64,000 nucleotides of DNA from Pseudomonas sp. UYIF39 (GCF_029963765.1 NZ_JALBYU010000018.1:62001-126000), one strand, 5' to 3'; counted from the first letter of the stretch, positions 30,031 to 40,100 are shown. Notes: generated from the sequence alone by a model not told the origin. Made by a program: numbers and translations.

Positions 30031-31320
30031 ATGGAAATAATCGAGTCCAGTAACTATTATCAACTGCAAAAGCACCCAACATCCAAAAAGTTGCTGGTTA
30101 TATGTTCATCTCTTGATACAAGACATCCTAAATTTACATTTTGGAAGCTAGCGCAAAACCTAGGATGCAATTGCCTTTTCTTGAATAGCCCGATGACGCA
30201 ATGGTACCGAACTGGTATTATCGGAATTGAAAATGGCTTAACGGGAATCACACAAAAAATATCTGAAATCAAAACAAGTCTGGGCATAGAAGAAACTATA
30301 TTTTTCGGTGTAAGCATGGGCGCTTATGGTGCTATTTTGTTGGGATCGCTTTCGCGCGCCGACCACATTATTGCATTTTCGGTTGAACCATTACTCGGCA
30401 TTCCGGGCGGTCGAACTGAAGTTACGCGCAACCAATTTCAACCGATATACCCTGACCTACGCGTATTAGACATACCAAAGATAAGCGTAGTTTATGGCGA
30501 AATGGATATATCTGACACAATAGGCGCCTATCTTTTAAGCGAGGCCTGCAAAGATATCAGAGTGTATCGAATCCCTTATGCAGAGCATGATGTTGCAAAC
30601 AGTCTAAACTATAGGAGCGAATTAGTCCCACTCCTGCTGGACTTAATAAACAGCAAAAGCGCAAACAACAAATCTCTATTGCAAGGCGCTAGCTCAAAGC
30701 GTACCTACGACGTAATTCACAGAATCAGCAACGACTACCTTGGTCATAAATGGCAAAACGTATTAGCATATCTTGAAAGACACCTTCACTTGCTACCCAG
30801 CTCGCTACTACTAACGTTTATTTATGCGGTATGCAAATACAAGCTCGGCGACTACACAGGTTCTAAAGCAATCCTTATAGAACTGATCGAAAAGGAAAAA
30901 GAGTGCCCTCACGCATGGAACTTACTTTCATCGTGCGAGCTAAGATTAAAATCTTATGAGCGATCTGTAACAGCATCCGATATAGCCATCAAATTAAAAC
31001 CTTTGTACAGCTTGTTTCACATGTCAAAATGCACTCCACTGCTAAAGCTTGGCCGAAACAAAGAAGCTTACATAGAAGTAAAAAGAGCCGGCATGCTTAA
31101 TCCAAGACACAAGCCTTACATCGACGAGATCAATAGACTTGAGCTTCTACTAGATCATAACATAAGCACATCGGAAACCCTGAGAAAGGAAAATGAAGCC
31201 TCCGAACTAACGAAGCACTTAAATAAAGAATTTGACAATCAGAAAGCATTGTCATTCGACTTAAGGTACTTCACCCAAAGTAGCATATCGAATCTTATTC
31301 CGAGTGAAAATTACGCCTAA
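30031..31320 (+). CDS. Serine alpha/beta-hydrolase-like domain fused to TPRs (copy A)
   Basis: 429 residues from the ATG at 30031 (AAGGAAA upstream); a longer start at 29998 has no ribosome site. Residues about 1-215 look like an alpha/beta-hydrolase: strand LLVICSSLD, nucleophile elbow GVSMGAYGA (Ser95), an Asp in GEMDISDT (Asp159 or 162) and His186 in AEHD. Residues about 235-385 contain TPR-like helical repeats (LERHLHLLPSSLLLTFIYAV, WNLLSSCELRLKSYERSV). The gene is AT-rich with codon use unlike the phage structural genes. A paralogue lies at 32426-33631. Substrate and function are unknown; no signal peptide. Confidence 0.7.
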   Translation: MEIIESSNYYQLQKHPTSKKLLVICSSLDTRHPKFTFWKLAQNLGCNCLFLNSPMTQWYRTGIIGIENGLTGITQKISEIKTSLGIEETIFFGVSMGAYGAILLGSLSRADHIIAFSVEPLLGIPGGRTEVTRNQFQPIYPDLRVLDIPKISVVYGEMDISDTIGAYLLSEACKDIRVYRIPYAEHDVANSLNYRSELVPLLLDLINSKSANNKSLLQGASSKRTYDVIHRISNDYLGHKWQNVLAYLERHLHLLPSSLLLTFIYAVCKYKLGDYTGSKAILIELIEKEKECPHAWNLLSSCELRLKSYERSVTASDIAIKLKPLYSLFHMSKCTPLLKLGRNKEAYIEVKRAGMLNPRHKPYIDEINRLELLLDHNISTSETLRKENEASELTKHLNKEFDNQKALSFDLRYFTQSSISNLIPSENYA

Positions 31321-31370
31321 TTCCATTGTGGTGTTCAAAACCCGCATCAGCTTGGTAGGCTCTTAAGACA

Positions 31371-31397
31371 GAAAAAGTCCGCTCCGCGGGCTTTTTC
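31371..31397 (-). terminator. Probable terminator of the phage late operon
   Basis: On the minus strand AAAAAGCCCGC, loop, GCGGACTTTTT (one mismatched pair) followed by T-run, downstream of the endolysin region. It also fits as a terminator for the convergent hydrolase-TPR gene. Confidence 0.75.
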
Positions 31398-31506
31398 TTA
31401 CCCGTGGGATCAACAACAATACACTGGCAGGAAATAGCTTCAACTCTGTCATGCCAGCACCCCGCCAGACGCTGACGCGCTTGCCGTCCGACCACTGATA
31501 CCGAAC

Positions 31507-31602
31507 CTATCCAGATTTCCGTTCCAACCCCAGCGCGGTCCGGTGCTGGAGCCCTTCCTCGGTCGTGGCCAGTACCCGAGAAAGTCTGCATAAGGCTTTC
31601 AT
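31507..31602 (-). CDS. Possible 31-residue peptide overlapping endolysin stop
   Basis: An ATG overlaps the endolysin stop codon (ATGA), giving a basic 31-residue peptide (MKALCRLSRVLATTEEGLQ...). The following minus-strand sequence encodes RYQWSDGKRVSVWRG-like text in another frame, which looks like a broken reading frame. It could be the remnant of a lysis accessory (spanin-type) gene; this is a weak suggestion. Confidence 0.25.
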   Translation of the reverse strand: MKALCRLSRVLATTEEGLQHRTALGLERKSG

Positions 31603-32021
31603 GGTACATCCTTGAAAAAGACGTGCCTTCCAAGCTTCTGCGTCTGCCTCGCCTTCGCCGCCCAGGCCGGCGCCTTGATGCTAGTGGCGTAATAGTGCGT
31701 GGCACCGCCGGTGGGGTCCGGCACCTTTCCATCGATTACCTGGTCAGCGGCTATCCGCGCCTGAGCGAGCTCGCGGAACGGGATCTGCTTGGCGCCACTC
31801 AGGTAGGCAAAGTTTGGATCGCTCCTGTTCCAGCAGCTGAACTGGTAAGGCTTCTGGCACACGCCGGCATAGCCCTCTCCCCACCAAGACTTAACCTTGC
31901 CGTCGTTTACACGATTGCGAATTGTCCAAGCGACGGCGATCTGCCCAGTGAGGCTTTCACCGCGTGCTTCGCCCCAGAGAGTACGAGTAAGGACGTCATA
32001 GTCTTTTTCTGTTGCGGTCAT
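31599..32021 (-). CDS. SleB-type cell wall hydrolase (phage endolysin)
   Basis: 140 residues of the Hydrolase_2/SleB family, with the conserved LTRTLWGEARGES start (catalytic Glu region), AVAWTIRNRV, and THYYATSIKAPAW. No signal peptide. The start at 32021 follows GGAGAAAGGTG; the 25-residue longer frame is not supported. It is the last late gene, downstream of the tail fibre, and probably serves as the endolysin working with holins at 54.1-54.6 kb. Confidence 0.85.
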   Translation of the reverse strand: MTATEKDYDVLTRTLWGEARGESLTGQIAVAWTIRNRVNDGKVKSWWGEGYAGVCQKPYQFSCWNRSDPNFAYLSGAKQIPFRELAQARIAADQVIDGKVPDPTGGATHYYATSIKAPAWAAKARQTQKLGRHVFFKDVP

Positions 32022-32023
32022 CA

Positions 32024-32060
32024 CCTTTCTCCAGGCGTAAAAAACCCGCTTTGAGCGGGC
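32024..32060 (-). terminator. Terminator plus RBS cassette before the endolysin
   Basis: On the minus strand a CCCGCT/AGCGGG stem and T6 run into ACGCCTGGAG, whose GGAG is the ribosome site of the endolysin gene. The same cassette lies before the tail-fibre gene at 36551-36587 and, without RBS, at 63811-63842. Confidence 0.75.
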
Positions 32061-32199
32061 CGAAGATAAAAAGTACATCTGATTGCGTGTACACAAATCG
32101 ACTGCCTAATGGCTGTCTACATCGGTTACCTGATAATATCCGTGCCAATCTCAGCCAATGGATGGTCTTCAGCCAACCAAAAGAATGAAAGGATCAGTT

Positions 32200-32364
32200 A
32201 TGAGCAATGAGCATCAGATGCCAGAAAGCAATGAGCCAAAAGGCATCAACCTTTTCGAGAGTGATACTCCATTCACCCATCAACAAGAAGAAAGAATTCG
32301 CGAAATAATCCTAGAAGTTATTCAAAAAGAAAGCATCAAAGGCTGGGGCGACAAGCTAAGCTGA
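32200..32364 (+). CDS. Small hypothetical protein
   Basis: 54 residues, acidic, with AAAGGATCAG before the ATG. It reads MSNEHQMPESNEPKGINLFE, then helix EERIREIILEVIQKESIKGWGDKL. It lies on the plus strand, against the late operon, between the endolysin and hydrolase-TPR copy B. Not recognised; an accessory gene of the prophage end. Confidence 0.5.
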   Translation: MSNEHQMPESNEPKGINLFESDTPFTHQQEERIREIILEVIQKESIKGWGDKLS

Positions 32365-32425
32365 GTGATCATGTCGGCTGATGCATTGCGCACCAGCCGA
32401 TAACCGCAAGAGCAACTTAAGTACT

Positions 32426-33631
32426 CTACCCGTTAATTAGAGCCTTCACGTCAGCAAGGCTTTTAGCGAAGATTGCATTTCCTTTATTAAGCGCAACTGC
32501 TCTTTCAAACACTAAAAGAGCCTTGTCCAACAAACCTAGATCCAAATATAACAGACCCAAGTTGTGATGAGGGTATGGATTTCGCGGAGAAATTTTCGCC
32601 GACTCCAGCAGATTAGATTCTGAGTCCGGATATATTTTTTGCTTTCTTTGAATTACGCCCAGCAAGTTATAGGACTCAAATTGCAGAGAGTCTAAATCGA
32701 TGGATTTTTTAAGACATTCCGTCGCCCTGCGATAATTCCCGGTCCTGTAATATGCCTCCCCCAGGCGCAACATATACATAGAGCTATTCAAGTATCCATC
32801 CCTTATAGAGAGTAGATAATCAAGATAGCCAATGAAATTTTTTTCTCTTTTCAGTCCGTAGGCTATCCATAGGTCTTTTATTAACTCCTTGTTCTCGAGC
32901 ATTGTGCCGGCACGCTCAAAGGACATAATTGAGCCTGTATCATTTATAGCTGCATCGATAAATTTTCCAATTCCAATTTCCGCATCAAACACCTGAACAC
33001 CAGGATGCTCAACGCCACGAATAGAAAAAACCTTCACATTGCTGATGTTTGTAAAAGCAATAGCATTGATTAAGTCAACCTCATCCGACTCACTTGTAAT
33101 CAAATAAAATATAGAGGTAGAATTTTTCACATAAGAAAGCAGAGTTGAATAACTTAGAAAGGCGTCTTTGCTTTTATGCTGATGGCTTCGACTCCCTGGC
33201 TGATCAAGCATTACTTCCGGACCAAATGCCACACACTTATCAGCGCCACCAACTGCGGCATATAGCATCGAACCATACGCCCCCATCGAAGTCCCGAACG
33301 TCATAACCCAACCGTTACCAATACCCCGAGCAATTTCTATAATTTTTTTTGCGGACTCGGTAAAGTTAGCGCCAACACCCTCAACGCCTTTTAAGTACCA
33401 ATTATTTCCAGAGTCATTAACAAAGACAATATTAAACTTTGTATCAAGTATTGTTTTGTAGGGTTTAAAATTTCCTTTCGGGGTATTGACTGATGAAAAT
33501 GCCACAACTGTTGGAAGATGCTTACCTCTGACAAGAGCCTTACAATAAGCACTTATGATAATTTCTTCGCCCTCACTAATTTTAGCGCCCGAATAGTTAT
33601 CAATTTCTTGTTCTTTTTGTACGAACCCCAT
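32426..33631 (-). CDS. Serine alpha/beta-hydrolase-like domain fused to TPRs (copy B)
   Basis: 401 residues from the ATG at 33631 (AGGGG six bases upstream). The N-terminal domain has strand PTVVAFSSV, nucleophile elbow GTSMGAYGS (Ser115), Asp183 or 186 in ESDEVD, and His209 in VEHPG. Residues about 270-400 contain three canonical TPRs (YRRATECLKKSIDLDSLQFE, SESNLLESAKISPRNPYPHH, LDKALLVFERAVALNKGNA). The layout and the SMGAYG motif match copy A at 30031-31320. The gene follows the tail-fibre genes on the same strand and is AT-rich. Role unknown; modification of a surface glycan or of the tail is a guess. Confidence 0.72.
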   Translation of the reverse strand: MGFVQKEQEIDNYSGAKISEGEEIIISAYCKALVRGKHLPTVVAFSSVNTPKGNFKPYKTILDTKFNIVFVNDSGNNWYLKGVEGVGANFTESAKKIIEIARGIGNGWVMTFGTSMGAYGSMLYAAVGGADKCVAFGPEVMLDQPGSRSHQHKSKDAFLSYSTLLSYVKNSTSIFYLITSESDEVDLINAIAFTNISNVKVFSIRGVEHPGVQVFDAEIGIGKFIDAAINDTGSIMSFERAGTMLENKELIKDLWIAYGLKREKNFIGYLDYLLSIRDGYLNSSMYMLRLGEAYYRTGNYRRATECLKKSIDLDSLQFESYNLLGVIQRKQKIYPDSESNLLESAKISPRNPYPHHNLGLLYLDLGLLDKALLVFERAVALNKGNAIFAKSLADVKALING

Positions 33632-33774
33632 GAAAACCCCTGCCACCCACCAAAATTTTAACGAAATCATACATCAATTTGTTGATCGCAAAAATCATGC
33701 CCATTTTCATAGAAAAGCCAATCTGTCGGCGTGCCTTCCTCAATTCAAAATGGATCCTATTTGGAGGTTAAGTT

Positions 33775-34590
33775 TCAGGCGATTCCGTACTCAGTTTTCA
33801 GAGCTGCTATCAGGTCCGCGAGCTGCGACCTCCCCAACGCACTGGAAAGCACGGAATCACCGAACAAGAACAGATCCCCAACTTTTGACGAGCGCAGGCT
33901 CGAGGTGGCATTGCTATGATTGCCAATTTCGACGTAATCATCCACGGCCGGGGCATGCTCAGTAGTCTTCAGCATGGTTGCGAACGTGGCCGCCTGGTTG
34001 ATGGCAAGGGACACGGTTTTAGTGTTGTTGTCGAAATCCACGACGGCAATAACCCATGTTCCGCCCGGACGAACAACGGACGCAAAGGGGGACGCCGCAT
34101 CGCTACCACGGGCGGTGAAGATATTCGGCGGCGTACCCGCTGCGCCGAAATATTGAAGCGCGTTCAAATTAACGGTGTCGCCAGCGTTTGAGCCACCCAA
34201 CAAAATGGGCGAAGTGGAAATTGCCACTGAGTCGATATCAGCCTGCCCAATATTCACGGTCAATACAGCGGTATAGGACGGCGTCTGGCTCCCCGCCGGC
34301 AGCCCCAGACCCGCTGCCAGAATATTGCTCAGCCCCAGCGCGCGCTTGCCGGCGACATCGAAAAGCTTCAGCGCGGTCGTGGTGCCCTTTGGCACCAGGC
34401 TAACGCCTGTCGCTCGGCAGCGACCAGATACGCCCCCGCCCGCCACCGCAGTCAACGAGCGTGCGCTGACGACGTGCTTTAGGTTGGACATCCTCGCGGC
34501 AATCCGGTCGGCGACAGTCATGTCAATGCGCGCCGCGCCAACACTTGCTGCGGCCGAAACGCCAGGAAGAATAATGATTTGACCAGCCAT
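33775..34590 (-). CDS. Putative tail-fibre-associated protein (LamG/concanavalin-like)
   Basis: 271 residues, not firmly recognised. It is Ala/Gly/Ser/Thr-rich, with strands such as GGTWVIAVVDFDNNTKTVSL and LGDLFLFGDSVLSSALGRSQ at the end, the latter typical of concanavalin A-like phage proteins. It lies 18 bases downstream of the tail-fibre gene and is probably virion-associated or fibre-related. Confidence 0.6.
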   Translation of the reverse strand: MAGQIIILPGVSAAASVGAARIDMTVADRIAARMSNLKHVVSARSLTAVAGGGVSGRCRATGVSLVPKGTTTALKLFDVAGKRALGLSNILAAGLGLPAGSQTPSYTAVLTVNIGQADIDSVAISTSPILLGGSNAGDTVNLNALQYFGAAGTPPNIFTARGSDAASPFASVVRPGGTWVIAVVDFDNNTKTVSLAINQAATFATMLKTTEHAPAVDDYVEIGNHSNATSSLRSSKVGDLFLFGDSVLSSALGRSQLADLIAALKTEYGIA

Positions 34591-34608
34591 GAATTTAACT
34601 CCAACGAA

Positions 34609-36546
34609 TTAGATGGTTGTAACGGGAACGCGCTGGTGACAGGCCCAGTTGAAAACTGGCTGGCCATAAGCATCGAGATCGGGGTTGCTGTCGCGCAAAC
34701 ACGCCCTCGGGCCAGTAACAGGGCCGGCCGCGGCATTGGTGGTACCAATGTCGGCGATCCCTATTTTTTGATTTGTTCCGGCAGGCACCGAATTCAAGGT
34801 GACGATTACCGCGTCATTTCCGACCAGGCGCACAGCCGAGACAGTCGCACTCATTGAGTCATCGACCCAGCGAATGCCCCAGTTGCCTGGATCAATCACG
34901 TTGACTGTGTCGATGACCAGCGGGCCACTGGGCACATGGAATTTCAGAGTCACCGTTGCGCCGCTTCGCACCGCCGAGACGCAATGGGTAGGAAGCCACG
35001 AATGGCCATCGATGATTGCTTGTCCTGCCCTGGCGTGCTGCGCGCCGAGACGCATCGAGTTCTGTGATGGCAGATGAATACCGTCAGGGCTGGATTGCGC
35101 CCAATATTTAGGTCCGGCGCACAGAAATCTTTTTGGGTTATCCAACGCGATCTGCAATTGCTCGAAGGGCACCAGCGACTCAGTGTCGCCGTATGCTGTC
35201 CAGTTGCTGATTTGATCCAGCAACAACGGGACACCCTGGGACTGCCCAGTAATGGCCTTGATGTCCATCTCGTAGTCCGCCTGCATCTGCATGAGGCGGC
35301 TGGTATAGAGGCCAGTAGCAGAGCTTCGATCGTTCTCGCCATGAATCCAGTCGATGAATGGCACTCGGTAGCCATAGCCGAGCCTGTCGCATTCAGCCTT
35401 GGCGGCAGTCACGGCGGTAATGGCATTGGCGTACGGCTGCGTGCCCTTCCAAAGATTTGTGATGCCAACCCCACCGCGACCGTGAACGCTGGTCAGGCTC
35501 GCCGCGCGCGCAGGCAGCCCGCGCAGACGGTTGATCTGCGCGGTCAACTGAACAGCAGGCGTCTCCCAGTTTTTGGCGATCATCGGTTTGAATGGCGCAA
35601 CCATTCCCGAGGCCAGCACATCGGTATCTACTGTCAGACGGACTCCGTCCTGAATGGTCAGCAACCGATTAGCTGCGGGCGGCTGAAGCGTCGTCGCCGG
35701 CGATGTGGATCCCATGCACAGCGATTGGCCGCTACCAATGATGTGCAGAACCTCCAGAACAAAGGTCGCCAGCTGGCCAACCACTGGAACGCTCAGCGTG
35801 ACCTGCTGGACGGGGCCGTCACGCTTTACAAAGAAGATCTGTCCACTGGCAACGGTTGGGTTGTAATTGTCACCCGAAGAGGTCAGTTGGTACGGCTCGC
35901 CACCAACCAACATCCAGATATCTTGGGCGCCATTTGGCCCAGACGCATAAGCCACTGGGATCGTGGAGGCCTGAGCAAAGGTGACAAGCTCTCCGCTCCA
36001 TTTGATGCCCAGCAGAACAACGCCGTTCACATCGGTGATCGCCCATGCGTAGTCACCGATCAGGTCCAGCCCGGGAAGCTTGTCGAGAATCGCACTCACA
36101 ACACCGTCGGCGCGGACGCCGAGGATTACTCGCAGAAACTCATCGACCACAGCCCAGGGAATCTCTGGAGAAAGTGTCCGCGACGGCGACAACTCATATG
36201 CAGCTTGAGCGGTTTCCGACGCCTTTTTTGTCCCGGTTGCATTAGGGTATCGATCAACCTCTGTCGCCACACCAGCATCATTCCGATAAAGAATCAGGTA
36301 CTCCAGGCTCCCTGGCGCGAGAACACTGAAGTAACCACTAGATACTGTTCCAGCCAGTCCAAGAGACACGCTCGTGTAAACCATGGCACCGGACATCTGC
36401 GAGGCCAGGTCCGAAATAGCCTTGGCGTTGGTTGGGCGCATGACCCCATCACCGACATCCATCATCTTGATTTCGTCAGTCAGCAGCAGCTCGTTGGCCG
36501 CGTCGATCGTTGCTGTAAGTCGGGCGAGATCCGATGGTCCGCTCAT
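34609..36546 (-). CDS. Tail fibre/tailspike with SGNH esterase domain
   Basis: 645 residues. The N-terminal about 130 residues resemble phage fibre attachment regions; the middle and C-terminal part carries an SGNH/sialate-O-acetylesterase-like domain: GSGQSLCMG (Ser275, block I), WIHGENDRS (block III type), and DGIHL (Asp488 and His491, block V). This set suggests deacetylation of a surface polysaccharide during adsorption. A beta-rich tail domain follows. The start follows GGAGTAAAT at the end of a terminator cassette. The long plus-strand frame opposite is a shadow. Confidence 0.8.
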   Translation of the reverse strand: MSGPSDLARLTATIDAANELLLTDEIKMMDVGDGVMRPTNAKAISDLASQMSGAMVYTSVSLGLAGTVSSGYFSVLAPGSLEYLILYRNDAGVATEVDRYPNATGTKKASETAQAAYELSPSRTLSPEIPWAVVDEFLRVILGVRADGVVSAILDKLPGLDLIGDYAWAITDVNGVVLLGIKWSGELVTFAQASTIPVAYASGPNGAQDIWMLVGGEPYQLTSSGDNYNPTVASGQIFFVKRDGPVQQVTLSVPVVGQLATFVLEVLHIIGSGQSLCMGSTSPATTLQPPAANRLLTIQDGVRLTVDTDVLASGMVAPFKPMIAKNWETPAVQLTAQINRLRGLPARAASLTSVHGRGGVGITNLWKGTQPYANAITAVTAAKAECDRLGYGYRVPFIDWIHGENDRSSATGLYTSRLMQMQADYEMDIKAITGQSQGVPLLLDQISNWTAYGDTESLVPFEQLQIALDNPKRFLCAGPKYWAQSSPDGIHLPSQNSMRLGAQHARAGQAIIDGHSWLPTHCVSAVRSGATVTLKFHVPSGPLVIDTVNVIDPGNWGIRWVDDSMSATVSAVRLVGNDAVIVTLNSVPAGTNQKIGIADIGTTNAAAGPVTGPRACLRDSNPDLDAYGQPVFNWACHQRVPVTTI

Positions 36547-36550
36547 ATTT

Positions 36551-36587
36551 ACTCCAGGCGTAAAAAAGCCCGCTCAGTGGCGGGCTA
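36551..36587 (-). terminator. Terminator plus RBS cassette before the tail fibre
   Basis: On the minus strand an AGCCCGC/GCGGGCT stem and T6 run into ACGCCTGGAGTAA, providing the ribosome site of the fibre gene. It shares CTCCAGGCGTAAAAAA (plus-strand reading) with the cassette at 32024-32060. Confidence 0.75.
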
Positions 36588-36619
36588 TAGAATTGATATT
36601 TGTTTTGCGGGTCGCGCCG

Positions 36620-37096
36620 CTATGTCGCGCCAGGCCAAGACTTGGTGTACCAGCGCTGTAACAGGCCTCGCAGCCCGGCATTCATGACTCGTACGTCCAT
36701 GCCGGCCAGAAGATCGGTTAGTTCGGCTTCGTTCAGGATGGGCATTTCGAATAGCGACAGAACTGCCGTATAGCGCCAGAGGTTCACACCGACCAGCTTC
36801 GGCCCATCATAAATGTCGGTGAATTGGGCTTTCGTCTGCACAAGCCCGAGCGGGCTTCTGATTGGGCACATGAACCAATCAGCCCAACCAATCCCCCATT
36901 TGCACCAACCCTCGAAAAGCTTCGCCTGCTCGGCATTGCAGAGCCATGAAACAGAGACCTCCGTCGGCACACTCAGGTACCGACGACGATTTCTGGCGCG
37001 ACCCGTTACAAATTGAGATCGAACGATCGGGCTTGTTGGCTTGAAGCCGTACCCCTCCCTCAGAGGCAGCGGAATTCCGTCTGGCATTGTCAGCAT
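36620..37096 (-). CDS. Hypothetical phage tail protein
   Basis: 158 residues, Trp-rich (WCKWGIGWADWFMCP), no recognised catalytic motif. It follows the J gene by 12 bases and precedes the fibre. A tail-tip accessory role is inferred from position only. Confidence 0.6.
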   Translation of the reverse strand: MLTMPDGIPLPLREGYGFKPTSPIVRSQFVTGRARNRRRYLSVPTEVSVSWLCNAEQAKLFEGWCKWGIGWADWFMCPIRSPLGLVQTKAQFTDIYDGPKLVGVNLWRYTAVLSLFEMPILNEAELTDLLAGMDVRVMNAGLRGLLQRWYTKSWPGAT

Positions 37097-37108
37097 GTTC
37101 CGCAGTCC

Positions 37109-40100
37109 TTATGTAAGGGCGAAGTTGTCGTCGTCCGCATAAACACGCGGGTCATAGTTGACGGCCTCCACGTCCGCCGAGTGGTCGCCGGGGTCGATTG
37201 ATGTGATGAGGACTGGATAACACCAGCGGGTCGTTTCACCGAACAGCATGTGCGGTGGCTCTATCCCCCATGAGACATCAGGTTCAAAGTCCAACGAAGG
37301 CACCGAGACAGTGAAGTCGTCTACCCGTGTGACTGGCCAAGGCCCGCTAACCGTTCCGTCTGGACGGCGCAGACCAACAACGTGAGACGCGCCAGCCTTC
37401 CACACCAGCGGCTCCGAGCTCTCCAGAAGAACATGACCACCCTCTGACGTTGCATCCATCAGAATCGAACTTTGCCCGTATCCAGGTATGTCATCGGCCA
37501 CCGCGTCATAGCTCATGTAGCCGCTATTGAGGGCATCAAACTCAGTACTCCAGCTGTAGCTCTTGTTTCGATAGACCTGGGCCCGTCTCAACCGCATGCC
37601 GTAGCGCCAAGCCCTGTCGCGGTCGGTCACGCCCTTCAGGGTGACCGTTTGGACGGTGTCCCCGGCATCCCCTGGCAGACGACACGGCACCACTTCTTCC
37701 GCCCGGGTCACCTCGTCGACATACTTGATGTCCACCCCGTCATAAGCGTCCGGCTCAAGCAGCGTGAAGTTGCGCTTCAGGCCCTGGGTCATGTTCTGCG
37801 GCGTGTACATGTGGCCGATCTGGGACCGCAACTCATCTCGCACCGGCGTCACGCTTCCGCGCTCCAGCGTGAACTCGGCGAATCCGGCCAGAAGACCGTC
37901 GTTCAGGCACTCCTTGACGGTGCTGTCATCCTCGACCTTGTAGTCGAAGTAGTCACCGCGACCGCTCCAGAGCTCGCCATAACGCGCCAGCTCTTCGACA
38001 TCCATATCTTCATCGGTACCGCCGACGGACTTCATTACGTGGTTGACCCAAGGCACGATGTCACGCGTTGCGGTCGGCTCACTCCATGCACCATCCACCA
38101 GGACCGGCAGCTTCCTTGTGGCCACGACAGAGACCTGGCTTTGCGATTGCGCCGACAGCTTGTCACCGCCACGCACATACAGCGCGATGACCGTGACGCC
38201 CTCGTAGCTGTCTTTTTGCTTGGGGATTCGCGCGCGCATTCCGTACCACTGGACACGGTCAAACTTGGAGGTGCTGGTCGATTCTTCCCCAATGCGGCGA
38301 GCCCTGTACTCTGGCCGAATATAGGTCGGCATGGTGATGCGCCGTGTGTATCCCTGCTGGTCCTGGCTCATGGCTGTGAACGTGTAGGTTATCGACGTCC
38401 ACGCACCGGCCGTCGCAGCATCGCGGTACTGCACCTCAACCTTCGCCGAAACCTGACGAATGTTTCCGTTTCGTTCGGTGTACCGGACAAGCCCCTGCGG
38501 GAAAAAGAAGTCCAGTTCGACGACTCTGACAAGCTCGCCAACAGGGCAGGCAACGAAAGGCCCCGCCCAATCCCCCTCGGTTGTCGAGTTGTCCAGGGTG
38601 ATCTTGGCGCCGCTGGTTTCGAGATCGTCGAAGCCAGCCCAGCCCGTATCCTCGGCACCCGTATCGGTCAGCCGGATAACGGAAATTGACGAAGGGCCAT
38701 GGCTTTCGTCGACATCCGGCGTGCCCTCATCATCGTCCACGGCATCGTCGGCGACCGAGGAGATCCTGTAGCGCAGATCGCGGTAACCGATGCAGCACAG
38801 AACGCTGCCAGCCTGCAGCCCTGATACAGGAGCCCCGCTGTCATGCGCCAAGGTCATTTTCGGCGGCTGGGCCGAGGTGGCGATATTCGTCTTGGAGCCG
38901 GTGACAAACGCCGGAGTGGCACCGAAAACATCGGTAGTCGAGCCGGTAAGCGTCAACGGCAGGCCGCTGTAAGGCGAACCGGCCTCAGTGATCTTGATGA
39001 CGCCGCCACTGGCGCTGGCCACCAACCCCGAGCCGCTGATCTTGGCATTGATTGACGACACCAGGCCGGCAATGCTGCCAGTTGAAGTGTTCAGGGCTAC
39101 CGCGCGAGTGCCGCGGGCGAACGCGGGCAGATCTGTGCCCTTGCTGACCTGAACACTATCGATCACTACGTTGTTGCCGTTGATGCCTGCGCGGTTGACG
39201 TAAAAGATCACACCAAACGTTGAGGGCGATGCAACAGTTACAGTGAACGAGTACCGAGTGCGCGTGGCGCTTATGGAAATGGTTGGACCTAAATTGGCCA
39301 CACCATTCCAGATACCTGGCTGAATCGTTGCCCCGTCGATGCTGGACGATGCATCAAACGAAATGGTGTGCACGCCAGCCGACAAGGGCAAATTCCAGCC
39401 CGCGACGTTGTTGGTCGGCGACAGCATGAACCAAAGTCCGTTGGACGTGCTGCCGGTAGTGATCTGGAAGCCGAATCCAGACGCTGCGGCCGCGATCGCT
39501 ATGCCCGCAACCGTGGTCCCTGCACTCACGGTAACGGTCGGTAAGGATGTAGACGTCGGCCAGCTGTAGGTGTCTACCAAGAGATTTAAGACTGGGCCGC
39601 CGCCAAGGATAAATGTGGCCGGCGTTGCCGAGTAGTCGTATCGAGCCGGGCCAGCGCTCGCGGTGATGCTTGAAGTGCTGCCAGCCGCTGCCGGTGTCGC
39701 TGGTACTGCAGCGGTGTAGGTCGACACCACGTAGTCGCCGGCATTGATGCCGGTGATTTCTATCTTCATGCCGACAAACGCTTCAAGCATGGAGAGATGG
39801 TTCCCGCTGACCACGGTAGGCCCGCCGTCCGCCGGTGTAGCGAACAGGTAGGGGTAAGAGCTCTCGATTCGAGCGATCAACCCAGCTTCCCATCCGTGCG
39901 GGAACCAGCCCGCGCCGACAGGAACCGAAATCACAAACTCGCTGAACTGCAAAGTATCGACAGATACCTGCGGATCAATTGCACTTGTGGTGGTGAGGGT
40001 CAGACCTGCACTGCCAGTTGAGGTCGAGCCCACCTCTTCGGACTTGTGCCACCACATGCGAGCGTCTTCCGCAGTGAGCGATTGGCCCGGCCCGTAGATC

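Noticed and set aside
35074..36687. 537-codon plus-strand frame opposite the tail fibre
   Set aside because: Starts inside the fibre gene; low-complexity, no RBS; the fibre frame carries catalytic motifs.
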